Below are positions 26,414 to 33,124 of a stretch of 33,124 nucleotides of DNA, in pieces (position 1 is the first letter of the stretch; the number at the start of each line of letters is the position of its first letter). The position numbers were made by a program, and so were the translations under genes. Source of the DNA: Synechococcus sp. UW140 (GTDB taxonomy: Bacteria > Cyanobacteriota > Cyanobacteriia > PCC-6307 > Cyanobiaceae); contig CAMAPJ010000025.1 of the NCBI GenBank assembly GCA_945860085.1, forward strand, positions 1 through 33,124. The letters run 5' to 3'. The notes below the pieces were generated by a model. The model did no database searches, was not told the DNA's origin, and saw only the letters and a program-made list of their open reading frames with translations.

Positions 26414-26752
26414 ATGCCCCAGTGGGAGTACCGCGTCATCCATATCAACTTGGACAGCGGCCAGCCCCCCCAGTCCCCGGATCCCCAAGTGGCGAGTGAG
26501 CGCCTTGGGGGAGTGCTTAGTCCCGAGTTCATTGCCCGGGAGTTTCCCGAGCTCTATAAGGCTGCGCCCCTGCCCCGCCATCCGGCAGAACAGCTGCAAT
26601 ATTTTTTGAATTTGCTCGGCAAGGACTGCTGGGAGTTGGTCGAGACCGGACAGGTGGGCCCGCTGTTGATGTTTTTCTTTAAACGCCCAGTCGGGGAATC
26701 CGCCCAGGCAGCTGGACTGGCGCCCCTGCCCAAAGGTCCAGATAGTCCCTAA
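26414..26752 (+). CDS. Small hypothetical protein (112 aa), DUF4177-like start
   Basis: The product begins MPQWEYRVIHINLDSGQPP and contains EQLQYFLNLLGKDCWELVE followed by GPLLMFFFKRP. This is the beta-hairpin plus 'LN-xxG-xxGWELV' pattern seen in DUF4177-like small proteins and common in picocyanobacteria. It is predicted cytosolic. It lies 85 bp downstream of the ABC gene and 26 bp upstream of the DUF6447 gene, so it is probably co-transcribed with the latter up to the terminator at 27087. Confidence 0.7.
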   Translation: MPQWEYRVIHINLDSGQPPQSPDPQVASERLGGVLSPEFIAREFPELYKAAPLPRHPAEQLQYFLNLLGKDCWELVETGQVGPLLMFFFKRPVGESAQAAGLAPLPKGPDSP

Positions 26753-26778
26753 TCTGGGACGCCTGCTAATCGCTACGC

Positions 26779-27000
26779 GTGACCGAAGAGACCCAACAGC
26801 CGATCCTCACCTTTGAGGGCAAGCGCTACGACCTCAATACCCTGCCAGAAGAGTTGAAAGAGCTAGTGCGGGGCATGCAGGTGGCCGACGCCCAACTGCG
26901 CCTGCACGAAGACACCCTCAAGGTGCTTGCCGTCGGTCGTCAGACCATGGCGATGCAGCTGAACGAGCGCCTACAGACGATCGAAGCCCTACCGGACTGA
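26779..27000 (+). CDS. DUF6447-like small protein (73 aa)
   Basis: This soluble helical protein starts at GTG 26779 (MTEETQQPILTFEGKRYDLN). It carries the ILTFEGKRYDLNxLPEE opening and helical VADAQLRLHEDTLKVL of the DUF6447 family. Function unknown. It is followed after 86 nt by a strong intrinsic terminator, which marks the end of this short operon. Confidence 0.75.
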   Translation: MTEETQQPILTFEGKRYDLNTLPEELKELVRGMQVADAQLRLHEDTLKVLAVGRQTMAMQLNERLQTIEALPD

Positions 27001-27083
27001 TCGCTGCGACCTGGTCTGGAGGAGCCAGAGGGGTCAGCTGAACCAAGCGGGTTCTGCTGGAACCAGGACATGTTGTTTACTTT

Positions 27084-28073
27084 TCAGGTCTGGCGCTCAG
27101 GCGCCAGACCTTTTTCGTTAAAGACCCCCTCAAACAACACCGAACTGAGGTATCTCTCGCCGGAATCGGGCAAGACCACCACAATCGTGCTGCCGGCAAA
27201 GGCCGGCTCCTGGGCCAGCCGCACCGCCGCCACCGTGGCGGCGCCACAGCTGATCCCGGCCAGGATGCCCTCTTCGCGCATCAGGCGCCGGGCCATGCTC
27301 ACAGCCTCCTCATCGCTGACTCGCTCGACCCGATCCACTAGCGCCACCTCCAAATTTCCGGGCACAAAGCCAGCGCCGATACCCTGAATCTTGTGGGGGC
27401 CAGGCTGAAGCGTTTCGCCCGCCATCAGCTGGCTGATCACCGGGCTGGTTCTCGGTTCCACGGCCACCGACACCAAGGGCTTACCCAGGGTCTGCTTGAT
27501 GTACCGGCTCACGCCGGTGATTGTGCCGCCGGTCCCGACTCCAGCCACCAGCACGTCCACCTCGCCATCAGTATCGGCCCAGATTTCCGGCCCGGTCGTG
27601 TCGTGGTGGATCTGGGGATTGGCCGGATTGACAAATTGCTGCAGCAGTACATAGCGATCCGGCGCCGAGGCCGCAATCTCCTTGGCCCGATTCACCGCCC
27701 CGGTCATGCCCAAGCGGCCCTCAGTGAGTTCGAGCTTGGCTCCGTAGGCGGTGAGTAACTTGCGCCGCTCCAAACTCATGGTTTCTGGCATGGTCAAGGT
27801 GAGCGGGATCCCTTTCGAGGCCGCCACAAAGGCCAGGGCAATGCCGGTGTTGCCGCTGGTCGGCTCGATCAGTTCCTTGCCAGGGCCCAGAAGCCCGTCT
27901 TTCTCAGCCTGGGCAATCATGGCGGCGCCGATGCGGCACTTGACCGAATAGGCCGGATTGCGCCCTTCGATCTTGGCCAGCACCCTGGCCCCAGCAGTAC
28001 CAACGACCCGGTTGAGTTGCACCAGAGGCGTGCGGCCAATGGTGAGGCTGTTATCGCTGAAAATCGCGGCCAT
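27084..28073 (-). CDS. cysK: Cysteine synthase A (O-acetylserine sulfhydrylase)
   Basis: This PLP enzyme makes cysteine from O-acetylserine and sulfide. The 329-residue protein has the PLP-lysine block [16 protein letters not shown], the substrate loop [12 protein letters not shown], the phosphate loop [11 protein letters not shown] and the C-terminal serine region GISCGAA and [13 protein letters not shown] 28073 is the family-standard start ([20 protein letters not shown]). The last codons are embedded in a terminator hairpin that serves the convergent operon. Confidence 0.97.
   Translation of the reverse strand: MAAIFSDNSLTIGRTPLVQLNRVVGTAGARVLAKIEGRNPAYSVKCRIGAAMIAQAEKDGLLGPGKELIEPTSGNTGIALAFVAASKGIPLTLTMPETMSLERRKLLTAYGAKLELTEGRLGMTGAVNRAKEIAASAPDRYVLLQQFVNPANPQIHHDTTGPEIWADTDGEVDVLVAGVGTGGTITGVSRYIKQTLGKPLVSVAVEPRTSPVISQLMAGETLQPGPHKIQGIGAGFVPGNLEVALVDRVERVSDEEAVSMARRLMREEGILAGISCGAATVAAVRLAQEPAFAGSTIVVVLPDSGERYLSSVLFEGVFNEKGLAPERQT
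27087..27115 (+). terminator. Strong intrinsic terminator overlapping the 3' end of cysK
   Basis: GGTCTGGCGC (27087-27096), a 4-nt loop TCAG, and GCGCCAGACC (27101-27110) form a perfect 10-bp stem followed by TTTTT (27111-27115). It is oriented for the plus-strand DUF6447 operon. The stem lies within the final cysK codons on the minus strand. Confidence 0.9.
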
Positions 28074-28081
28074 GCAACGAA

Positions 28082-28107
28082 TGCCAGGGGTGCGGAAGTT
28101 CCTGGCA
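28082..28107 (-). promoter_or_regulatory. Hairpin in the cysK leader
   Basis: Read on the minus strand, TGCCAGG and CCTGGCA form a 7-bp stem around a 12-nt loop, ending about 8 nt before the cysK start codon where a ribosome-binding site would sit. An alternative pairing (GGGTGC with GCACCC) overlaps it. Whether it regulates translation is unknown. Confidence 0.3.
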
Positions 28108-28228
28108 CCCTAGGGACCCTGTTGCCCCCTGGCCAGGACCTGCTGCAGTGGCTGGAGCCCGCCGATCGCATCGGCAAGTGCCACTCCCAGGGACCCTCCA
28201 AGGGACACCAACAATGCTATTGCTGGCA

Positions 28229-29089
28229 TCAATGCGCTGACCATTCTATTGCCATTGCTATTGTCATTATCATTATCATTGTTATTGGCATTGGCATTGG
28301 CATTGCTAGTGTTAGTGAGAGCTGTTTCGCTGCGGGCAGGTTTGCCGTTACGGGCGAGGCGGCAGCCAGATAAGCGCTCAGAAAGAGCAGGCCAGTGATG
28401 CTGCTGCGGGTCGCCGGATTCAGTCCGTTAATTCGCGCTTGGTTGGCCACGAAGCATCCCTGCACCCCCAGCATTGCCAGGGCCGACACCCCATAAATCG
28501 CCCGCCAAACCCAAAGCTAGGCAAGCAAACCACTGACGCTGCGCGACAGCAGGATGCCGCTGAAGCCGCTCAGAACAATTCCGAGCATCCTTCCCCGGCT
28601 GGATGCCGGAGTGAAGGCTGTGAGGAAGGCCGGCAGCAGTGACGGGATCATGGCCACCAGTCCCGGTCCAAACCAGCTGAAGATCAATACAGCAAAATTT
28701 GGTGCCAGCAGCACTCCCCCGCAGGCCAGGGCCCTGGCCAACACGATCCACATTTGGCGCCGCTCAGTGCCATCCCCGAGCGGCAGTAGAAACAGAAAAA
28801 CCAACACCATGCCCAGCTGGCTGGCCATCGGCCCTAGCAGCACCGAGCCCGGAGCCAGCTGGAACGTGGTCTCGACCGCAGGCAATAACGACTGGGCATA
28901 GAAGGGATTCGTCACGCTTATGCCTAGCGCCAGGGCCATCAACCCCAGTGGCGCCAGTCCTGGCGTTGGGGAGCGGAAGCGGGATTGGCGGCTGGCTTGG
29001 TTGGGGGGCGCGCCAAGTGTATAAACCACCGCGCAGGGGCTTGATCGAAGCTGCTCGCTGATGCCGAGCTGGTCGCACCACTGGGCCAA
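28229..29089 (-). pseudogene. MFS transporter, truncated with an internal stop and deletion
   Basis: From about 28985 the frame reads an MFS drug/metabolite-type transporter. TM1 is in GISVTNPFYAQSLLP, loop 2-3 in GDGTERRQMW, TM4-5 in PAFLTAFTPASSRGRMLGIV. An in-frame TAG at 28517-28519 follows. The same frame continues as LWVWRAIYGVSALAMLG (TM6) and jumps directly to the late segment VANQARINGLNPATRSS, so TM7-TM10 are missing. The frame then decays into a hexanucleotide repeat (28243-28306) and ends at 28229 without the last membrane segments. It can no longer be a working transporter. The N-terminal about 35 residues upstream of TM1 look non-native. Confidence 0.75.
28243..28306. repeat. 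Degenerate hexanucleotide tandem array
   Basis: About eleven consecutive 6-nt units vary around ATTGNC/ATTATC, including three adjacent ATTGGC copies and two adjacent ATTATC copies. On the minus strand it encodes a Met-Pro/Met-Ile/Ala-rich tail of the MFS remnant. It looks like replication-slippage expansion in a gene no longer under selection. Confidence 0.75.
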
Positions 29090-29172
29090 GGGGATGCCCC
29101 AGCCGGCTCAGCCACCTCGACCTGCTGCTCAGCCGCCTGCGCCACGAACGGCTGCGGGGTGCACAATTGCAG

Positions 29173-29579
29173 CTATTGGTCGTCGTCGCTTAATTGCTCG
29201 AGGCCCTTGGCACGAGAAATCGTATCCAAGCCTTCCTGCGTTAACAGGCTGGCAAAGGCTTGTACCAGGCTGCTTGCGGGCAGCGCCAGCAGTTCATCAA
29301 ACGAGGGCCAATGGACCCAGTAGCGCTCGCTCACTAGGGCCTCAATTGCGGACTGCTGCCGCAGCCCGCTCCGGGCCATCACCGCAAGGGACTGGCGTAG
29401 CTGTGGTTGAGGACTGCCCTGGCAGTCGGGACCCGATCGGGCTTTTCGATTAGCTCGCGAAGCGCCAGCAGAGTGGCTTCCAGGAAGGGCTGCTGGGCTG
29501 CGCCAAAGGCACTGGCCGGCTACGCCATGGAGCTGCCGGCCCGCAGGGCCTCGACGAAAAGATCGGGAGTGTTAAGCAT
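29173..29579 (-). pseudogene. Frameshifted, possibly COQ4-like protein
   Basis: ATG 29579, preceded by a good Shine-Dalgarno (GAGGAGA), begins MLNTPDLFVEALRAGSS and stops at 29520. The protein continues in a second frame (FGAAQQPFLEATLLALREL, then ARAVLNHSYAS) to a stop at 29379. It continues in a third frame as VMARSGLRQQSAIEAL, SERYWVHWPSFDELLALP, and ends with LVQAFASLLTQEGLD to a stop at 29173. The last part resembles the early region of COQ4-family proteins (a small quinone-synthesis-linked family), but the characteristic HDxxH segment that should follow is absent. Family assignment is tentative; the broken state is clear. Confidence 0.55.
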
Positions 29580-29767
29580 CAGGTCTCCTCGTTGGTGTCG
29601 AGAGAAAACAGCCAGCAACCGGGGACATCCGGCGATGGATCAAACCAATACTGCCGAACCAATGTGATGAAGATGGAATTAGGAAGATGGAGCGAGGAAC
29701 GCGATCAGCAGGGAACCCAAAAGCCGCCAGCATTTGCTCTAAATTGGCTCGAAGGGCACCTGTTAGT

Positions 29768-30136
29768 CTACGAGTAAGAACTGGCATAGGGCTCCAGGTC
29801 TGCTAGCTCAAGCACTCCATCACGATTGAGGTCAAGGCAGTCGAAGAAACCACCCGCCGCCAGGGCGACAAAGCCCTCAGCCTGATCACGCAGGATGTTA
29901 AAAGCTGAGATGATGGGGGTATGGGATTGCACAAGTTCCAGTTCATCCACCATTGCGTCGTGGTTGAGATCGCGGCGGTCAGTTTCGTGCTGATAGGTGG
30001 CAATCAATAAGTCCAGCATGTTGGCAAAGGGCGTGGTGAGGTTCTGCCAGCGGGCCGCCAAAATCTTGGCCACCGGCCGAAAATCAAATTCCATGCTGAT
30101 CTTGACTTCGCCGATCACGTCGTAGAAAAGAAACAA
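29768..30136 (-). CDS. EF-hand calcium-binding protein
   Basis: The 122-codon frame has two canonical 12-residue EF-hand loops: DLNHDAMVDELE (about residues 57-68) and DLNRDGVLELAD (about 102-113). Each has acidic or Asn residues at positions 1, 3, 5, 9 and 12. It should bind Ca2+ and is predicted soluble. The frame opens at TTG 30136 right after an in-frame stop. ATG at about 30094 (MEFDFRPVAKILAARW) or an intermediate GTG are more natural starts. Base composition is more AT-rich than the core genes. Its partner and role are unknown. Confidence 0.65.
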   Translation of the reverse strand: MFLFYDVIGEVKISMEFDFRPVAKILAARWQNLTTPFANMLDLLIATYQHETDRRDLNHDAMVDELELVQSHTPIISAFNILRDQAEGFVALAAGGFFDCLDLNRDGVLELADLEPYASSYS

Positions 30137-30657
30137 CTGGCCTTAGCAGCGCTGGAGCTCAGGATCCATTTGATCGCTTCAGTTAATCCAAGCTAGGTGC
30201 AGGTTAGAAAGAAAGCAGGGGAACCGCCGCTGGGTGCGGTGATCCTGGCCTATGAGCTTGCGGCAAGGAGCGCTGTCCAGTCGCGATAGCTACTTCAAGA
30301 CCTGACAAATGCTGGCCTGATCGCGCCGAACCGGACTGGTGAGGCAAAGGTATCGAAATGACTCAGCAGGAGATTGATGTGCGAATTTGCCCTAGAAAAG
30401 ACTTAGGGTAAATTAGCTTGCAAAATCCTAGCCGCCCAGCCTGTCGAGGATCTTAAAGCACCAACACATTAAAGAGCTGAATCGCGTCAACGATTGCGCT
30501 GCAATGGTTTTGCATCGAATTGTGACAGTTCCTAACTGATGAAGTCTGACTGCCGCTGGGCTCCTAGCTTGTAATTGGCCCAAAGCGACCTGTCCGCCAG
30601 CTGGTCCCGTGGCTCAGTGACCGACCGATCGACGAAGTGTCAGTCAACCTACCACCA
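30137..30657. other. 521-nt intergenic region upstream of the PepSY-like gene
   Basis: I see no coding sequence, tRNA or terminator here. It is AT-richer than the core and lies between divergently transcribed genes, so it must hold their promoters. No clear -35/-10 pair stands out. Confidence 0.4.
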
Positions 30658-30933
30658 ATGTCCATGAAACTGATAAGTAAGCTACTACTGCTGGGTGGCT
30701 TGGCCGCCCTAACCGTGGCCCCTATGGCCGCCCGAGCTGACTACTCCAAATGCACGAAGTCAATTCGGGCTCAGGGATATTTTATTACCGATATTGATAC
30801 GGATTGGGGGCGTCCCCTTGACCGCTTTGATGTTGTCAAAAACGGTCGGGAATTTGATTTGTACGTCGACAAGAACACCTGCAAGGTTGTGCAAAGTGTA
30901 GCTGATGACCGCTACAATCATTATAACGACTGA
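30658..30933 (+). CDS. Secreted PepSY-like small protein
   Basis: The 91-residue product has a signal peptide: basic MSMKLISK, hydrophobic LLLLGGLAALTVAP, then a likely cleavage after ARA. The mature part is a single PepSY-type domain, with YFITDIDTDWGRPLDRFDV, NGREFDLYVD and TCKVV. The two Cys residues could form a disulfide in the periplasm. ATG 30658 is chosen over GTG 30637 because it places the signal peptide correctly; ATG 30664 is also possible. PepSY proteins often act as inhibitors or chaperone-like extracytoplasmic modules. The partner is unknown. Confidence 0.7.
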   Translation: MSMKLISKLLLLGGLAALTVAPMAARADYSKCTKSIRAQGYFITDIDTDWGRPLDRFDVVKNGREFDLYVDKNTCKVVQSVADDRYNHYND

Positions 30934-31307
30934 TCAGGTAATCCGGCTTTTTTGCTGAATTTCCTGAGATAGTTGCCAGCCAAGAGCCAATTGTCGACTG
31001 GATCGAACATTGGTTGGCGATCATTGAGCTCAACTCTACTAAGAGACTTATTTGCTGATCTTCGTCAGCTAGTTTCGATGGGGCATTTGTTATGGCAAAT
31101 TTGATGCCATAACAAATGCTCGTTTTTTGTAATCTCTTTCCCGATGTATTGATTTGGATATGCCTTCGCAGCTAGCAGACCATTTCCATTTTCAGCTTTT
31201 AGCGTCTAGTCAACGTAAATATTTTAATGCGCCATTATGCCATCATATAGTACTGCCTCAACCATTGCCCACCAAGATCTGATTTTAAGGTTCCTTGATG
31301 TCCTTAA
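30934..31307. other. 374-nt gap holding structured 3' sequence
   Basis: No reading frame is credible here. A hairpin GCTGA-tcttcg-TCAGC lies near 31054-31070 and a strong terminator at 31081-31128. Everything up to 31128 may be a long 3' UTR of the PepSY-like gene or a separate small RNA. The rest, up to 31307, presumably holds the channel-gene promoter. Confidence 0.4.
31081..31128 (+). terminator. Long intrinsic terminator
   Basis: GCATTTGTTATGGC (31083-31096) pairs perfectly with GCCATAACAAATGC (31106-31119) around a 9-nt loop. Two outer pairs extend it (one G-T). TTTTTT (31123-31128) follows. It is oriented for plus-strand transcription and lies about 150 nt after the PepSY stop. Confidence 0.92.
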
Positions 31308-32423
31308 ATGGAGCTTATACAGTTGGCGCCGCTGATGGAGTTTTCTGGTCTTAAAGCATTGCGGCTAGCCGGCTCAAGGCAACTCCGCATGAGAGCCCTG
31401 GCTCTAACAGCTGTCCTGCTCTTGATTGGTTCGATTTCCCTTGCCGCCTGGCCCTTGGGGTCGTCAGTTCAGGCTCAGACAGTAGCGACGTTAATGAGTA
31501 CAAAGCCCCTGAAAACCCTTGGCGATAAGGAGGTCTTGATCGGGGCCTACATCAGGAATATTCAGGCCATCAATCCAGAAACAAACAGTTTCCTAGCCGA
31601 TGTTTATATCTGGTTGCGCTGGAATGATCGCACAATTCAACCATATAAGTCCATGGAGTTTGTCAACCTTTTCGAGGCCTGGCAGTTGATGTCCTGGAAG
31701 ATCCAGGAAGAGCCAATCCTGCAGCCAGACGGATCCCTCTACTATTTGACCCACTACCAGGGAGCCTTCAATAGCATTCTTTCTTTGAAGAATTATCCAT
31801 TTGGTTCTCAGATATTGGCCATTGAAATTGAGGATCTTCAGCGAGAGACCAGCGATCTCCACTTTGTTGTCGATCCTTCAACCCTGGCAATTTCGCCAAG
31901 CATATCAATCCCTGGTTATAATTTTGGTAGCCCAACAATTTCGGCTAAAAACTATGCTTACCCGACCTCTTTTGGCATGCTAAATAATACTATTGACGAC
32001 GTCTACTCCAAGGTTACTATTGCAATCCCAGTTGTTCACCCAGTATTGGTCAATATCTTTAAGTACATCCTTCCCATCGTCCTTGTGATGATTGCGGCTG
32101 GACTTATCTTCGAAATCCCTCCAGCTGAGTTCTCTAGTCGTATCAGTCTGTCAATTACGGCATTGCTGACACTAGTGGCAATGCAGTGGACATCGGCTGA
32201 GGGTTTGCCAACAAATTCCTATTTGACTATGCTAGATTCGCTCTATCTGTTTAGCTTAATTTTCATCCTTGCTTCCTTGGTTCAAGGTATCAAGAATTCT
32301 TGGGTGGCGCGAGATAAAGGTGAGGATCTTGCGATTAAGCTAGATGAACGGGCTTTGAAAATCTATTGGAGCGCCTACGCGATAATCTTCACGGTAATGA
32401 TTTTTGGCTACATCTTGACATGA
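31308..32423 (+). CDS. Pentameric ligand-gated ion channel (GLIC/Cys-loop superfamily)
   Basis: The 371-residue protein has the full channel layout. A signal peptide spans about residues 28-57. The extracellular ligand-binding domain (about 60-240) includes FLADVYIWLRW and the Cys-loop equivalent NYPFGSQILAIEIED (without cysteines). M1 (about 246-268) holds the conserved proline (FKYILPIVLV); M2 is at 275-297, M3 at 303-325, and M4 at 352-370. By hand alignment to GLIC, M2 reads SSRISLSITALLTLVAMQW, with Arg at 0', Leu at 9' and no acidic residue at -2', so the cation filter of GLIC is absent. The start may be 31308, 31335 or 31389. The gene is visibly AT-richer than the core. Ligand is unknown. 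Confidence 0.9.
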   Translation: MELIQLAPLMEFSGLKALRLAGSRQLRMRALALTAVLLLIGSISLAAWPLGSSVQAQTVATLMSTKPLKTLGDKEVLIGAYIRNIQAINPETNSFLADVYIWLRWNDRTIQPYKSMEFVNLFEAWQLMSWKIQEEPILQPDGSLYYLTHYQGAFNSILSLKNYPFGSQILAIEIEDLQRETSDLHFVVDPSTLAISPSISIPGYNFGSPTISAKNYAYPTSFGMLNNTIDDVYSKVTIAIPVVHPVLVNIFKYILPIVLVMIAAGLIFEIPPAEFSSRISLSITALLTLVAMQWTSAEGLPTNSYLTMLDSLYLFSLIFILASLVQGIKNSWVARDKGEDLAIKLDERALKIYWSAYAIIFTVMIFGYILT

Positions 32424-32528
32424 AAGCGAATTTTGATTGCTATCTTTAGGACACCTCAAAAAATTAACATGACACTTGATTATGATATGATCTTGAGTAT
32501 GATTGGTTGAACAATTTTCAGACCTGCC

Positions 32529-32983
32529 GTGGGCCAGAGAGGCTTCTGGGACGATCAACAAAGAGCCACAAAGCTCCAGGATAAAAACCAGATCTCAAGA
32601 GACTTGCTAGGTCTATCCCGTGGGAATCGTTCCGCCCACTGCTTGACAAGGGCTATCTGGTAGAGCGCAAAATAATGCTGGTCGCAATAAGATTGACCCA
32701 ATAAACCTTTTCAAGATGCTCATTCTCAAGCAGCTTTTCAACCTCAGCGATGAAGAGCTTGAATTCCAGGTGAATGACAGGCGCTCCTTTGAGGAGTTTA
32801 TCGGGCTTGGCGTGATGAACAACATTGCAGATGCCACCACAGTCGCTTTGTTTCGAGAGAGACTTCGAAAGGCAGGCGTGATTGAGGCGCTCTTCGAGAT
32901 GTTTGAGTCATACCTGCGCTCTCAGGGTCTCCAAGCCCGGGATGGGCAGATCATCGACGCAACTCTTGTCCCTGTCCCCTAGG
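32529..32983 (+). mobile_element. IS5-family transposase remnant (two frameshifts, 3' truncated)
   Basis: Three frames together give the N-terminal half of an IS5-type transposase. Frame A, from about GTG 32529, reads GQRGFWDDQQRATKLQDKNQ. Frame B, from about 32615, reads IPWESFRPLLDKGYLVERK. Frame C, from about 32675, reads NNAGRNKIDPINLFKMLILK, then LSDEELEFQVNDRRSFEEF, ATTVALFRERLRKAGVIEAL and QIIDATLVPVP. Single-base losses sit near 32608 and in the A-run at about 32669. The frame stops at 32980-32982, where IS5 relatives continue with the catalytic region. A second element's sequence follows. The left end is near 32447, but the terminal repeat was not confirmed. Confidence 0.8.
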
Positions 32984-33081
32984 AGCCTGTCGCGCATAGA
33001 TCCGCGCCAGCTTCTCCACAGACGCCCCAGAATCTGCCCAGAACGTAGTAACTGCAATGGATCTGGGCGAGAGAATGGGGC

Positions 33082-33124
33082 ATGCAAAAGCTCAAGACCT
33101 TCCGCCCCTGGCACCCGGAGCAGA
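33082..33124 (+). mobile_element. Start of a second transposase (IS1182-type), cut by window end
   Basis: ATG 33082, preceded by GAGAGAATGGGG, begins MQKLKTFRPWHPEQ and runs off the window. This 'KTFRPxxPEQ' opening is typical of IS1182/IS4-like transposases. The about 100 nt before it (from 32984) would be the element's left end, inserted into the IS5 transposase gene. Only 14 codons are visible. Confidence 0.5.

Noticed and set aside
27393-27758. Plus-strand 121-codon frame opposite cysK
   Set aside because: Antisense shadow of a highly conserved enzyme gene in GC-rich DNA.
28243-28306. CRISPR-like or regulatory repeat array
   Set aside because: Units are 6 nt with no spacers; a simple-sequence slippage array is the better reading.
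29090-29192. Plus-strand open stretch reading SRLSHLDLLLSRLRHERLRG to a stop at about 29192
   Set aside because: It looks protein-like but is short, has no start codon or Shine-Dalgarno, and no family can be named; it may be chance or a tiny remnant.
1-33124. tRNA, rRNA, CRISPR, prophage or defence genes
   Set aside because: I looked for tRNA T-loop/acceptor patterns, direct-repeat arrays and phage or nuclease signatures by eye and found none; a tRNAscan or DefenseFinder run would be decisive.

Overview
The window looks like a chromosomal segment of a GC-rich picocyanobacterium of the Cyanobium / freshwater Synechococcus type. The evidence is a chlorophyll-specific Mg-chelatase H subunit, a high-light-inducible (Hli) protein, several cyanobacteria-restricted DUF families (UPF0182, DUF3038, DUF4335, DUF2949, DUF6447), PPK2, a UbiH-like monooxygenase, and about seven copies of the cyanobacterial HIP1 octamer GCGATCGC (for example near 8838, 9814, 11372, 14653, 15936, 19368 and 25822).

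Layout. 0.1-5 kb: a large UPF0182 membrane protein, a 68-residue unknown and an Nramp-type metal transporter. 4.9-5.4 kb: a gene-free stretch containing a nested inverted-repeat element that can be drawn as a pseudoknotted RNA. 5.4-9.7 kb: a GH57 glycoside hydrolase, a short convergent unknown, a decayed pyridoxamine-phosphate-oxidase-like gene, a possible 36-residue Trp-rich membrane peptide, PPK2 and two small unknown genes overlapping by ATGA. 9.8-13.3 kb: the DUF3038-DUF4335 pair, apt, DUF2949 and a UbiH-like FAD monooxygenase. 13.3-17 kb: hli with its own terminator and a palindrome-rich upstream region, a two-TM cyanobacterial protein, dapB and a decayed HD-GYP signalling gene. 17-28 kb: chlH abutting a CPA2 antiporter, then folP-tpiA, an S4-domain protein, an ABC exporter half-transporter, two small conserved genes closed by a strong terminator, and cysK.

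From about 28.1 kb to the right end the character changes. An MFS transporter and a possible COQ4-like gene are visibly broken, a degenerate hexanucleotide array sits in the MFS remnant, and base composition drops towards AT in the last 3.5 kb. That part carries an EF-hand protein, a secreted PepSY-like protein followed by a structured 3' region with a near-perfect terminator, and a pentameric ligand-gated ion channel (GLIC/Cys-loop family). It ends in an IS5-type transposase remnant that appears to be interrupted by the start of a second insertion sequence. This looks like an accessory, decaying or acquired segment attached to a conserved core.

How the genes fit together. Core genes cover tetrapyrrole/chlorophyll synthesis (chlH), light-stress protection (hli), lysine/peptidoglycan precursors (dapB), folate (folP), glycolysis/Calvin cycle (tpiA), cysteine (cysK), purine salvage (apt), polyphosphate metabolism (PPK2) and metal/ion transport (Nramp, CPA2). 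No CRISPR array, tRNA, rRNA, phage module or recognisable defence system was seen. The best candidates for something undescribed are the pseudoknot-like element at 4938-5043 and the cyanobacterial ligand-gated channel with its AT-rich neighbourhood.
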